Assembly (NCBI GenBank): GCA_950097015.1
Contig: CATNEN010000025.1
Location: forward strand, 4,751,001 to 4,815,000
DNA length: 64,000 nucleotides
Direction of reading: 5' to 3'
From: Macrostomum hystrix
Taxonomy: Eukaryota > Platyhelminthes > Macrostomidae
A program made the translations under genes and the position numbers. How positions within the stretch are numbered: position 1 is the first letter of the stretch; each line of letters starts with the position of its first letter. Of this stretch, positions 12,201 to 21,056 are shown one piece after another. The notes under the pieces are model-generated. The model was given only the letters and a program-made list of their open reading frames with translations, had not been told where the DNA came from and ran no database searches.

Positions 12201-15200
12201 GCAAAGGAAAACAGTGCACAATTCCCTTGTGCAATAGGTACCATTTTTACTATTTTGGAGCTTCTGTACTACAACGCTGCAACGGTTTGTCCTCAAACAG
12301 ACAGTTGATTCGTTTTATCTATTTGTCCTAAACTTAGTATTTTTTATTACAATTGCTCCTTATTAAGAATTAGCCGAATCCCTTGATTTATAAATAGACT
12401 ACTTTACCTATTAGTTTACATTTACGACTTTATCGATGAATTTCTATTAACGACGAATTTCCATACATGACGAATTTCTATTATCGATGAATTTCCATAC
12501 ATGACGAATTTCTATTAACGACGAATTTCCATACATGACGAATTTCTATTATCGATGAATTTCAATTACCAATGAGTTTCTATTATCGATGAATTTCTAT
12601 TATCGACGAATTTATTTTATCGATGAATTTCAATTACCAATAAATTTCTATTATCGACGAATTTCTTTTATCGACGAATTTCTTTTATCGACGAATTTCT
12701 TTTATCGATGAATTTCAATTACCAATGAGTTTCTATTATCGACGAATTTCTTTTATCCATGAATTTCAATTACCAATGAGTTTCTATTATCGACGAATTT
12801 CTTTTATCCATGAATTTCAATTACCAATGAGTTTCTATTATCGACAAATTTCTTTTATCGACGAATTTCAATTACCAATGAGTTTCTATTATCGACGAAT
12901 TTCTTTTATCGATGAATTTCAATTACCAATGAGTTTCTATTATCGACAAATTTCTTTTATCGACGAATTTCAATTACCAATGAGTTTCTATTATCGACGA
13001 ATTTCTTTTATCCATGAATTTCTTTTATCGACGAATTTCTTTTATCGACGAATTTCTTTTATCGACGAATTTCTTTTATCGATGAATTTCTTTTATCCAT
13101 GAATTTCTTTTATCGACGAATTTCTTTTATCGACGAATTTCTTTTATCCATGAATTTCTTTTATCGACGAATTTCTTTTATCGACGAATTTCTTTTATCG
13201 ACGAATTTCTTTTATCGACGAATTTCTTTTATCGACGAATTTCTAGTATCGACGAATTTCTTTTAACGATGAATTTAGCGACGAACTATTTCACTTGACG
13301 AGCTCCCCTAATTGACGAATTTCGGACATCGAGGATTTTGCTGGGACACAAAGGGATTCCAAGACAATAGAAGATTTTTCGAATTTCTGAATTTCTAAAA
13401 GCTTTTAACCTAAAATGGCGAATAGTTATCCATCAACCGAATAGTTAAGAATTTATTGAGTTTATTTCGCGAGTCTCAGTTTTGTCGGCAAAAACTAATT
13501 TACCAAAAAGAACAGTCTTCCGCTTACCTGGAGTGGCGCTCGCAGGCTCAGATCCTCCGCATAGTAGCACATAACCTCCCACGGGATGAAAAGCTTTAGA
13601 AAGTGCATGCGCTTCTTCTCGCTGCTGCTTGTCTCCTGCGGGGATATTAGCAATCTATTGGGTCAATAATTGAGTAGATTATTAACAAATTCTGAGAAGC
13701 GTAGAAACAAGAAAATAATGGGAAAGTAAAATAGACTACTGAATCATGAATTGATCACTGCCGAGATGAGGGTAAAACAGAGAGCGGAAAGAGAGGAACA
13801 GATAGGATAGTGGAATAGAGAGCGGGAAAAGGGAGAGGGAGAGAGCGGAAAAGGGGAAAGAAAGTGCGGAAAGAGAGAGGGAGAGAGCGGAGAGGGAGAG
13901 GGAGAGAGCGGAGAGGGAGAGGCAGAGAGCGGAGAGGGAGAGGCAGAGAGCGGAGAGGGAGAGGCAGAGAGCGGAGAGGGAGAGGCAGAGAGCGGAGAGG
14001 GAGAAAGAAAGTGCGGAAAGAGAGAGGGAGAGAGCGGAGAGGGAGAGGGAGAGAGCGGAAAGAGAGAGGGAGAGAGCGGAGAGGGAGAGACAGAGAGCGG
14101 AGAGGGAGAGGCAGAGAGTGGAGAGGGAGAAAGAAAGTGCGGAAAGAGAGAGGGAGAGAGCGGAGAGGGAGAGGAAGAGAGCGGAGAGGGAGAGGGAGAG
14201 AGCGGAGAGGGAGAGGGAGAGAGCGGAGAGGGAGAGGGAGAGAGCGGAGAGGGAGAAAGAAAGTGCGGAAAGGCAGAGCAAGAGGGCAGTAGAGCTGGAA
14301 AAGTTAATTCTGCATGTTCTATACAATTAAGGCAGTGTGATTCTACCTTATCTCAAGCTCTCGTTATCTGAGGACAAGACAAAAATTAGCTCATTTCAAT
14401 CAAGCAGTGACGTGGCGGCAACGTCTCTTATATTCCTTATTTGAGTCTTCCTGCTGCTCTCAGAAACAAATACTAAATTTACTCATGTGAAGGACACGGT
14501 TTTCCGAAGACTTCTAAGAACAAAACAGACCATGCGGCGAAACGGGACACTCGGCCAGACTCCATCGGTTTTTTCCTTCACGCTTCCTTCTCGATCTCCC
14601 ATTGTCGCGTGCTTGTAGCGCTAATTCCTAATGACCCAGCGATTGGGATTGGGGATAATGATCCAAGCCGTTCAAACTGCCCGCTTGTCCCCCGGAGATT
14701 GCTGCAGGCAAACAGAAGTCGCAGTTTGATGTCAGAGAGATGTCAAACAAAAAATTGTTTGCCTATTTTCATTATCTGGCTATAAAGAGAGGCTGACCTC
14801 GCTAATCCCCCTGAAAATATCATGCAAGATTCAGCGCACTTCAATGACTGCTAACAGTTTCTAAATCAGAAAATTGCACTGCCCGATTTGGAAAGCATCG
14901 CTCTACATGGCATGCTCTCAATTCAAGCCAAATGTACACTAGGCGAAATTTTAACTTCTAGCAAAAGTGCATTCTAGCCTATGTACATTCGAACAAGATG
15001 TACATTCTTGTCTATGTACATTCTAGTCTATGTGCATTATAGTCTACGTACATTCTAGCCTATGTACATTCTAGTCTACGTACATTCTAGTCTATGTGCA
15101 TTATAGTCTACGTACATTCTTGTCTATGTACATTCTAGTCTATGTACATTCTTGTCTATGTACATTCTAGCATGCTAGTTTATGTACATTATATACTCGT

Positions 15201-16036
15201 TTTCTACCCTATGTACATTGTATATTTAGCCTATTTACGTTAAGAGTCTAGAATGCACAAATGTTGGCTAACTATTACCTCTTCGATTTCAACTCCGGCC
15301 CGACGCAAATTAGATTCGAACCTGCGTCGACACAGCGCCCGCCTGACAGCCTCGGCCGCTGCCGCTTCACCTCCTGAGGGGATCAGATCCTCTTCCCACA
15401 CCAGCACATAGTCTACAATGCAGGAGGAAGAATTAGAATCAGAAAGTACATGCATTCTGGATTTGGGAGTACGGGGATCAGATCCTTTCGGGGATTCGAG
15501 AAAATCGGGATCAGATCCTCATCGGGATTCTAGAAAATTGGGATCAGATCCTCATCGGAGATTCAAGAAAATTGGGATCAGATCCTCATCGGGATTCGAG
15601 AAAATTGGGATCAGATCCTCATCGGGATTCTAAAAAATTGGGATCAGATCCTCATCGGGGATTCTAGAAAATTGGGATCAGATCCTCATCGGGATTCTAG
15701 AAAATTGAGATCAGATCCTCATCGGGGATTCGAGAAAATTGGGATCAGATCCTCATCGGGGATTCTAGAAAATTGGGATCAGATCCTCATCGGGATTCGA
15801 GAAAATTGGGATCAGATCCTCATCGGGGATTCGAGAAAATTGGGATCAGATCCTCATCGGGGATTCGAGAGTCGATTGCTGAGTTTTGAGTTCAAAGACT
15901 CCTTACCGATGCGCTTCTCGGAGTCTTCACCGTTGATTGCGCTGGCGCTGGCGGAAGCAGCCGGATGAGGAGAGGAGCCGCCATCTTGGCCTAGATCCCC
16001 AAGTGGGATGGCGTCCTCGGCGGCATCTGTCTCGGA
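13..16036 (-). CDS. Anoctamin (TMEM16) family protein, 5' half, ten exons, runs off left edge
   Basis: Anoctamins are dimeric membrane proteins acting as calcium-activated chloride channels or lipid scramblases. Ten exons join in phase: 16036-15907, 15412-15279, 13635-13528, 11434-11298, 8486-8318, 7963-7801, 5987-5897, 5494-5328, 2763-2543, 208-13. They give about 505 residues. Family hallmarks in order: [11 protein letters not shown] at the start of the dimerisation domain, [60 protein letters not shown] leading into TM1, MCPLCDEA, the [18 protein letters not shown] helix (TM2), then TM3 and TM4. The calcium-binding helices 6-8 lie beyond position 1. Similarity is to the ANO1-7 type rather than ANO8/ANO10, but no ortholog can be named. 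All junctions are GT-AG. Most introns are filled by tandem repeats. The start codon is not certain; see the candidate exons at 18835 and 20108. Confidence 0.95.
279..548. repeat. 23-bp minisatellite, anoctamin intron 9
   Basis: About 12 units of 23 bp share the core CATCATCTTCAACCCACCG. The array lies about 70 bp upstream, in gene sense, of the E10 acceptor. Confidence 0.93.
549..1124. other. Unique intronic sequence
   Basis: This is anoctamin intron 9 sequence between two arrays. No exon, RNA gene or mobile element is recognised. A purine-rich stretch lies near 910-945. Confidence 0.5.
1125..2521. repeat. 23-bp minisatellite, about 60 units, anoctamin intron 9
   Basis: Units of 23 bp share GGAAACTGCCTAAATTGACA. 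Three interspersed subtypes differ in the centre (ACACTCGG, ACAATAGG, ACACCAAG). The array ends about 20 bp before the E9 donor at 2541-2542. Confidence 0.96.
2543..2763 (-). CDS. Anoctamin exon E9, TM2-TM3 loop and start of TM3
   Basis: This 221-nt exon follows TACGCAG and ends in phase 0 at GTAAGA. It encodes [57 protein letters not shown], then [12 protein letters not shown]. The F-L-E-x-W-K-R and W-D-(V/L)-x-(D/E) motifs are typical. A 23-bp minisatellite ends about 20 bp from its donor. Confidence 0.95.
2918..3262 (-). mobile_element. tRNA-derived SINE, family 1, copy a
   Basis: Read on the minus strand, the head at about 3262-3190 resembles a tRNA with an A box (TGGCAGAGCGGTTAA) and a B box (GAGTTCGATTCC). 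A body of about 250 bp follows and the element ends in an (ATT)n tail near 2918-2930. Copies b, c and d share the head or body. Confidence 0.85.
3308..3774 (+). repeat. Left LTR
   Basis: It begins TGTAAGCG and ends CCTGCTATA. The first 25 bases contain an 8-bp inverted repeat (TGTAAGCG and CGCTTACA) with a 9-nt spacer. A TATAAAATA-like box lies about 160 bp from its right end. Confidence 0.88.
4672..5145 (+). repeat. Right LTR
   Basis: It has the same ends and internal order as the left LTR, with an extra TTGGGT near 4880 and two more C in the poly-C run. Confidence 0.88.
5151..5327. other. Intron sequence to the right of the LTR element
   Basis: AT-rich sequence with several AGTAC motifs, continuing the tract interrupted by the LTR element. 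Nothing else is recognised. Confidence 0.5.
5328..5494 (-). CDS. Anoctamin exon E8, Cys-rich loop and TM2
   Basis: This 167-nt exon follows ACACGACAG and ends at GTGAGT, phases 2 and 1. It encodes [20 protein letters not shown], then [20 protein letters not shown], then [13 protein letters not shown]. The M-C-P-x-C-D and Y-W-x-L-S-x-x-C spacing is the extracellular Cys cluster between TM1 and TM2 of anoctamins. Confidence 0.95.
5590..5765. repeat. Degenerate AGTACA-rich repeat, anoctamin intron 7
   Basis: Irregular copies of AAAAGTACA and AAAAGTCC are spaced 10-20 bp apart. The same motif flanks the LTR element at 3280-3300 and 5155-5220. Confidence 0.6.
5897..5987 (-). CDS. Anoctamin exon E7, TM1
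   Basis: This 91-nt exon runs from a CTGGCAG acceptor to a GTGAGT donor, phases 1 and 2. It encodes [20 protein letters not shown], then CFTFQSNVP. The hydrophobic core is transmembrane helix 1, with the family pattern G-x-Y-T-x-x-L-x-P-A. Confidence 0.94.
6098..7742. repeat. 34-bp minisatellite, about 48 units, anoctamin intron 6
   Basis: Units of 34-35 bp share GAACATCTGGGGATGGTAGA, followed by AGCGACGACCCACT or AGGCTACGACCCACT. The minus-strand reading frames over it are repeat translation, not genes. Confidence 0.96.
7801..7963 (-). CDS. Anoctamin exon E6, entry into transmembrane domain
   Basis: This 163-nt exon enters in phase 0 after GACACAG and ends in phase 1 at GTAAGA. It encodes [30 protein letters not shown] and [20 protein letters not shown] before FAWLG. 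The Y-Q-P-L-D-x-I-R-x-Y-(F/Y)-G-E-K-I string is the most diagnostic anoctamin motif in the window. Confidence 0.97.
7964..8317. other. Anoctamin intron 5, short and without tandem array
   Basis: This 354-bp intron lies between E5 and E6. It is one of the few introns of the gene with no minisatellite. Confidence 0.8.
8318..8486 (-). CDS. Anoctamin exon E5
   Basis: This 169-nt exon has acceptor CCGCAG and donor GTAAAG. Its first base completes the Lys codon from E4. It encodes [40 protein letters not shown] and [10 protein letters not shown]. This is the well-conserved family region ending in the (A/G)-x-(F/Y)-P-L-H-(D/E) motif. Confidence 0.95.
8634..8833. repeat. 18-bp minisatellite made of kappaB-type sites, anoctamin intron 4
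   Basis: Units of 17-18 bp combine GGGATTCCCC with AAAAGTTT. Ten perfect GGGATTCCCC decamers start at 8639, 8657, 8675, 8693, 8711, 8728, 8746, 8764, 8782 and 8800, and a damaged one (GGGATTCGCC) at 8818. The decamer fits the Rel/NF-kappaB consensus GGGRNWYYCC. Confidence 0.95.
8834..9484. other. Unique sequence of anoctamin intron 4
   Basis: A minus-strand open stretch at 8914-9237 has no anoctamin similarity, and the E4-E5 junction is complete without it. No other feature is recognised. Confidence 0.55.
9485..11185. repeat. 30-bp minisatellite, 57 units, each with an AP-1-type site, anoctamin intron 4
   Basis: Units are exactly 30 bp, containing CTGAGATTTGATCAGATCAT then GACTCATTCC. About 48 of 57 units carry perfect TGACTCA; nine are altered (eight GGACTCA, one TGACCCA). 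TGATCA is also present in most. Because 30 is a multiple of 3, open frames of about 600 codons occur on both strands; they are not genes. Confidence 0.97.
11298..11434 (-). CDS. Anoctamin exon E4
   Basis: This 137-nt exon enters in phase 0 after ATTCCAAG and ends in phase 2 at GTGAGC. It encodes [17 protein letters not shown], then [16 protein letters not shown], matching the P-D-(Y/F)-(F/Y)-(T/S)-x-P-F segment of anoctamins. The acceptor is slightly uncertain because a second AG lies 5 nt downstream. Confidence 0.85.
11435..12424. other. Anoctamin intron 3, AT-rich with a short TGTACATT repeat
   Basis: About ten irregular 16-17 bp units with TGTACATT or its variants occupy 11690-11840. A (TG)n run of about 12 nt lies near 11982. 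The rest is unique AT-rich intron. Confidence 0.65.
12425..13275. repeat. 17-18 bp minisatellite, anoctamin intron 3
   Basis: Units read GACGAATTTCTTTTATC, with variants GATGAATTTCAATTACCAAT and GACAAATTTC. It becomes more homogeneous towards 13020-13250. Confidence 0.94.
13528..13635 (-). CDS. Anoctamin exon E3
   Basis: This 108-nt, phase 0-0 exon has acceptor CCCCGCAG and donor GTAAGC. It encodes [20 protein letters not shown] followed by [16 protein letters not shown]. The H-F-x-K-L and P-W-E-V-x-C-x-Y-A-E pattern is conserved across anoctamins. Confidence 0.94.
13855..14285. repeat. Purine-rich minisatellite of about 21 bp, anoctamin intron 2
   Basis: Units of GAGAGCGGAGAGGGAGAGG are broken by a recurring GAAAGAAAGTGCGGAAAGAG variant at 13858, 14004, 14129 and 14257. 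The strand is almost pure purine. Confidence 0.93.
14330..14934. other. Unique intronic sequence, anoctamin intron 2
   Basis: No exon or element recognised. Confidence 0.5.
14935..15235. repeat. 16-bp TGTACATTCTAGTCTA repeat, anoctamin intron 2
   Basis: About 17 irregular units contain TATGTACATTCTAGTC. The palindrome TGTACA recurs in most. It is related to the short array at 11690-11840. Confidence 0.9.
15279..15412 (-). CDS. Anoctamin exon E2, start of dimerisation domain
   Basis: This 134-nt exon runs from a CATTGTAG acceptor to a GTAATA donor. It encodes [15 protein letters not shown], then an Ala-rich stretch, then [17 protein letters not shown]. The (I)DYVLV...E and FE.NLR.AG patterns are signatures of the anoctamin dimerisation domain. 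Its bases 15378-15391 recur as the core of the neighbouring intronic minisatellite. Confidence 0.93.
15471..15875. repeat. 33-34 bp minisatellite with exon-like core, anoctamin intron 1
   Basis: About 12 units contain TTGGGATCAGATCCTCATCG plus GGGATTCGAGAAAA. The core GGGATCAGATCCTC is also found in exon E2 (15378-15392). Confidence 0.95.
15907..16036 (-). CDS. Anoctamin exon E1 (most 5' exon seen with confidence)
   Basis: This 130-nt exon follows a TTTTCCTAG acceptor and ends at a GTAAGG donor. It encodes an acidic, Ala/Ser-rich cytosolic segment beginning [16 protein letters not shown] and ending GEDSEKRI. It is joined in phase 1 to E2 to make the conserved RIDYVLV motif. The frame requires phase 0 at its 5' edge, so at least one upstream coding exon is expected. 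Confidence 0.8.
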
Positions 16037-16129
16037 CTAGGAAAAGAGCGGATATCCAGGTTTAGAAACTCATAATGTGCTCACATTTTGAGCACTTTTT
16101 AGCTGTACTCTACTCTCTCATTCTTCGCT

Positions 16130-16942
16130 TTCTCCATTATCACACTCATTTAGCACTCCATGATCACACTCATTTAGCACTCCATGATCACACTCATTTA
16201 GCACTCCATGATCACACTCATTTAGCACTCCATGATCACACTCATTTAGCACTCCATGATCACACTCATTTGGCACTCCATGATCACACTTATTTAGCAC
16301 TCTATGATCACACTCATTTAGCACTCCATTATCACACTCATTTAGCACTCCATGATCACACTCATTTAGCACTCCATGATCACACTCATTTAGCACTCCA
16401 TGATCACACTCATTTAGCACTCCATGATCACACTCATTTAGCACTCCATGATCACACTCATTTGGCACTCCATGATAACACTCATTTAGCACTCCATGAT
16501 CACACTCATTTAGCACTCCATGATCACACTCATTTAGCACTCCATGATCACACTCATTTAGCACTCCATGATCACACTCATTTAGCACTCCATGATCACA
16601 CTCATTTAGCACTCCATGATCACACTCATTTAGCACTCCATGATCACACTCATTTAGCACTCCATGATCACACTCATTTAGCACTCCATGATCACACTCA
16701 TTTAGCACTCCATGATCACACTCATTTGGCACTCCATGATCACACTCATTTAGCACTCCATGCTCACACTCATTTAGCACTCCATTATCACACTCATTTG
16801 GCACTCCATGATCACACTCATTTAGCACTCCATGATCACACTCATTTAGCACTCCATGATCACACTCATTTAGCACTCCATGATCACACTCATTTAGCAC
16901 TCCATGATCACACTCATTTAGCACTCCATGATCACACTAAGA
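16130..16942. repeat. 24-bp minisatellite, about 34 units
   Basis: Very homogeneous units contain TGATCACACTCATTTAGCAC plus TCCA. Rare variants are TTTGGCAC, CATTATCA and CATGATAA. The period is a multiple of 3, so both strands look open. Confidence 0.97.
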
Positions 16943-17593
16943 GACTATTTGATGAAACTAATTTATCACTTCAGAACGCGCTCTCATTTCATCTAGCCGT
17001 GAACTCGATCTGTTTCATAAAGTGCAGACTTGTGGTAAAATTATTACTTAGTCCAAATCAATCCTTACTTGCTATCCAGAAGCAGAGATTCTGAGGCTAA
17101 TCAACAGGCGGTACACTTTGCCTACAATCCAATTTTTTCCTTGATTTCATCCACCTCATCGAGTTGGACTGCTAGTAGAGAACATTCTCAGAGCCCTCCT
17201 AGAAACAAATCTGTCCTATGACTAACACTAAACAAACCGCACAGGATAGGAAAATAGATGTGCATGGGACTATAATAAGCTGTTTCGCTATAACTATAAA
17301 AATGACTTTATTGCCTCCCTCGCGCCGCAGGGATTTGGGCCACTGCATTCCTCACCAAATAATTAACATTAATTAGCAGGCATCGTAAATAGGATAGAAT
17401 TGACAAGCTCAAATAGAGGATGCGATAGAGGCGAAGACTAATGAACTTTGGGGATTCGGATAATGAACGATCGCAATTCCTTTTCTAGATCCCTTCGACC
17501 CATAATCCCTGTCTGTCTCCCTACTTTACCTGTATCCTGAATATTATCTCCCTATTCTACTTTCTGCCTAATCGAACGGCGTCCCTATTCTAC
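16943..17593. other. No gene recognised
   Basis: Unique, moderately AT-rich sequence between arrays. No convincing exon was found on either strand. Confidence 0.5.
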
Positions 17594-17832
17594 ATATGCC
17601 CCTTAACTACCTGTGTCCCTAATCTACCGGCGTCCCTAATCTACCTGCGTCCCTAATCTACCCGCGTCCCTAATCTACATATGCCCCTTAACTACCTGTG
17701 TCCCTAATCTACCTGCGTCCCTAATCTACCTACGTCCCTAATCTACCCGCGTCCCTAATCTACATATGCCCCTTAACTACCTGTGTCCCTAATCTACCTG
17801 CGTCCCTAATCTACCTGCGTCCCTAATCTACC
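17594..17832. repeat. 17-bp repeat CTACCTGCGTCCCTAAT
   Basis: About 14 units. A variant block CTACATATGCCCCTTAA recurs at about 17596, 17672 and 17760, giving a weak higher-order pattern. Confidence 0.9.
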
Positions 17833-18752
17833 TGCGTCCCCAATTCTCTCAATTCCCCAATTCTCCCAATTCCCCAATTCTCCCAATTCCCCAATTATCC
17901 CAATTCCCCAATTCTCCCAATTCCCCAATTCTCCCAATTCCCCAATTCTCCCAATTCCCCAATTCTCCCGATTCCCCAATTCTCCCAATTCCCCAATTCT
18001 CCCAATTCCCCAATTCTCCCAATTCCCCAATTCTCCCGATTCCCCAATTCTCCCAATTCCCCAATTCTCCCAATTCCCCAATTCTCCCAATTCCCAAATT
18101 CTCCCAATTCCCCAATTCTCCCAATTCCCCAATTCTCCCAATTCCCCAATTCTCCCAATTCCCCAATTCTCCAATTCCCCAATTCTGCCAATTCCCCAAT
18201 TCCCCAATTCCACAATTCCCCAATTCTTCCAATTCCCCGATTCCCCAATTCTCCTAATTCCCCAATTCTCCCAATTCCCCAATTCTCCCAATTCCCCAAT
18301 TCTCCCAATTCCCCAATTCTCCAATTCCCCAATTCTGCCAATTCCCCAATTCCCCAATTCCCCAATTCTTCCAATTCCCCGATTCCCCAATTCCCCAATT
18401 CTCCTAATTCCCCAATTCTCCCAATTCCCCAATTCTCCCAATTCCCCAATTCTCCCAATTCCCCAATTCTCCCAATTCCCAAATTCTCCCAATTCCCCAA
18501 TTCTCCCAATTCCCCAATTCTCCCAATTCCCCAATTCTCCCAATTCCCAAATTCTCCCAATTCCCCAATTCTCCCAATTCCCCAATTCTCCCAATTCCCC
18601 AATTCTCCCAATTCCCCAATTCTCCAATTCCCCAATTCTGCCAATTCCCCAATTCCCCAATTCCCCAATTCTTCCAATTCCCCGATTCCCCAATTCCCCA
18701 ATTCTCCTAATTCCCCAATTCTCCCAATTCCCCAATTCTCCCAATTCCCCAT
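17833..18752. repeat. 17-bp pyrimidine-rich minisatellite AATTCTCCCAATTCCCC
   Basis: About 54 units. A distinctive block with AATTCTGCC, AATTCTTCC and CCCGATTCCCC recurs near 18180, 18340 and 18640, so larger segments were duplicated inside the array. Confidence 0.95.
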
Positions 18753-18834
18753 CGGGAAAAATGTTAAATTCATCAGCTAAAGAAGACAACGCATGTTCAG
18801 CCTACAAGAATAAGCCTGAAGGTTTTCTGCTCAC

Positions 18835-18876
18835 CCGCAGCCGGCAGTTGAAGCTCATGGAGTGGCGGTACATATT
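18835..18876 (-). CDS. Alternative or additional upstream anoctamin exon (candidate)
   Basis: A 42-nt minus-strand segment after CTGAAAG ends at CGG/GTGAGC in phase 0. It encodes NMYRHSMSFNCRLR, with an internal ATG, so it could start the protein or sit between the 20108 exon and E1. A different acceptor 10 nt upstream would open another frame that ends in phase 1, which does not fit E1. The evidence is only splice-like signals and phase. Confidence 0.18.
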
Positions 18877-18879
18877 CTT

Positions 18880-19400
18880 TCAGTTGCTGATCTTCAGGCT
18901 TAGAATATTCTCAGCTTTTCTCCAAAGACTTTTGAGAACTGCAGGCTATTATTCTCTCTTCCCCAGCAACTCAACCAGCAAATACTCGTATACCGGCAGA
19001 GCGGAGCGGGATAGGCATTGATGATGTGCGGCGAGTGTGAGTGGCATTTCCCAATGCTCAGTATATTGCCCCGAGATGGGTAAAAAATTGCAATAGCCAA
19101 TCCAAACAGACTCAAACCAGACTCAAACTTTTCTCTTCTCCATGCTCGCCTGTCTCACCCCCTACTCGTTCCTCTACCTCACCCATCAGACCAATTAAAG
19201 TCCAGATTCTGCTGTCACGGAACCGGGAAAATGGTTGCCGTATTATGCTCACTTCCTTCACTAGCTCAGCTGGTTCTTCCTATTAGGGTTAAAGTTGCGG
19301 TTCACATTGGATTACTAAGTGGATTTAACAGCTCTCGACTCAGCAGGTGACATGAATTGCTCACTTCTGGGAAAAAAGAGATGAAAACTGAAAGCTGAGT
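18880..19400. other. No gene recognised with confidence
   Basis: Unique sequence to the right of the candidate exon at 18835-18876. Nothing else could be assigned. Confidence 0.45.
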
Positions 19401-19965
19401 GAGACCGAAGGACAGGTATGGGGTAAGAAAGAGATGAGGAGAAGGGTAAGAAAGAGATGAGGAGAAGGGTAAGAAAGAGATGAGGAGAAGGGTAAGAAAG
19501 AGATGAGGAGTGGGGTAAGAAAGAGATGAGGAGTGGGGTAAGAAAGAGATGAGGAGAAGGGTAAGAAAGAGATGAGGAGTGGGGTAAGAAAGAGATGAGG
19601 AGTGGGTAAGAAAGAGATGAGGAGTGGGGTAAGAAAGAGATGAGGAGAAGGGTAAGAAAGAGATGAGGAGAGGGGTAAGAAAGAGATGAGGAGTGGGGTA
19701 AGAAAGAGATGAGGAGTGGGGTAAGAAAGAGATGAGGAGAAGGGTAAGAAAGAGATGAGGAGAGGGGTAAGAAAGAGATGAGGAGAGGGGTAAGAAAGAG
19801 ATGAGGAGAAGGGTAAGAAAGAGATGAGGAGTGGGGTAAGAAAGATATAGAGAGAGGGGTAAGAAAGATATGAGGAGAGGGGTAAGAAAGATATAGAGAG
19901 AGGGGTAAGAAAGATATGAGGAGAGGGGTAAGAAAGAGACGAGGAGAGGGGTAAGAAAGAGACTA
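19401..19965. repeat. 23-bp purine-rich minisatellite
   Basis: About 25 units of GGGTAAGAAAGAGATGAGGA plus GAA, GTG or GAG. Several units near 19845-19915 carry GATATAGAGAGAG instead. Confidence 0.94.
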
Positions 19966-20385
19966 TTTGCCTAGAATTGGTCCCATAAGTAATCTAGTAA
20001 TCTAATCGAATCTTGGATCTAGTCCCCTGAGGAACAGAGGGGCGAATAATTTGAGAAGCCATATGCCTGTCATTCGATTCGAAAAACTGTTTGCTCGGAT
20101 CGATTACCTGAAAGAGGGAACACTCTGCGACTTCCATTTTTTGGAGTTGACTCGCGACACGTCGTTGGCAGAAGAAAGTCGGAGCTAGGAGGTCTGCTTA
20201 TACTCGTACTTTAGACTTTGGAGTAATTTGAACCCTGCTTCTATGTACCGCTGTATTGAAAGCAAACGAATTTGTTAATAATTTTTTAATTAAGCTTGGA
20301 GGCTCCACAAAACAAAGCCCACATTTTTCGTTTAATTCTCTCCTTGTTTCTTTTCTCCCCCATACACCTTTTTTCAAACCCAATC
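19966..20385. other. Unique sequence around the candidate anoctamin start
   Basis: Contains only the candidate exon described at 20108-20137. No other signal recognised. Confidence 0.4.
20108..20137 (-). CDS. Candidate first coding exon of the anoctamin gene
   Basis: On the minus strand an ATG in an AAAAA context begins ten codons (MEVAECSLFQ) ending at a clean CAG/GTAATC donor in phase 0. This is the phase E1 requires. The 4.1 kb intron this implies would contain only tandem arrays and the alternative exon at 18835. N-termini vary among anoctamins, so homology cannot confirm it; support rests on phase and donor quality only. Confidence 0.27.
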
Positions 20386-21056
20386 CCTCTTCTTCCCCAT
20401 TCCTCAATTTTCCTCCATTCCCCTCTTTTTCCCCATTCAACTATTCTTCCCATTCCCCCTTTATTCCCCATTCCCCTCTTCTTCCCTATTCCCCTCTTTT
20501 TCCCCATTCAAATATTCTTCCCATTCCCCTCTTCTTCCCCATTCCCCTCTTTTTCCCCATTCAACTATTCTTCCCATTCCCCTCTTCTTCCCCATCCCCC
20601 CTTTCTTACCCATTCCCACTTTCTTCCCCATTCCCCTCTTCTTCCTCATTCAACTATTCTTCCCATTCCCCTCTTCTTCCCCATCCCCCCTTTCTTACCC
20701 ATTCCCACTTTCTTCCCCATTCCCCTCTTCTTCCCCATCCCCCCTTTCTTACCCATTCCCACTTTCTTCCCCATTCCCCTCTTCTTCCCCATTCCCCATT
20801 CCCCTCTTTTTCCCCATTTAACTATTCTTCCCCATTCCCCTCTTCTTCCCCATTCCCCTCTTCTTCCCCATTCCCCTCTTCTTCCCCATTCCCCTCTCCT
20901 TCCCCATTCCCCTCTTCTTCCCCATTCCCCTATTCTTCCCCATTCCCCTATTCTTCCCCATTCCCCTCTCCTTCCCCATTCCCCTATTCTTCCCCATTCC
21001 CCTCTCCTTCCCCATTCCCCTCTCCCCATTCCCCTCTTCTTCCCCATTCCCCTGAT
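20386..21056. repeat. 18-bp pyrimidine-rich minisatellite CCATTCCCCTCTTCTTCC
   Basis: About 37 units on an almost pure pyrimidine strand. Variants include CCATTCAACTATTCTTCC and CCCATCCCCCCTTTCTTA, the latter in blocks near 20590-20790. Confidence 0.94.
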
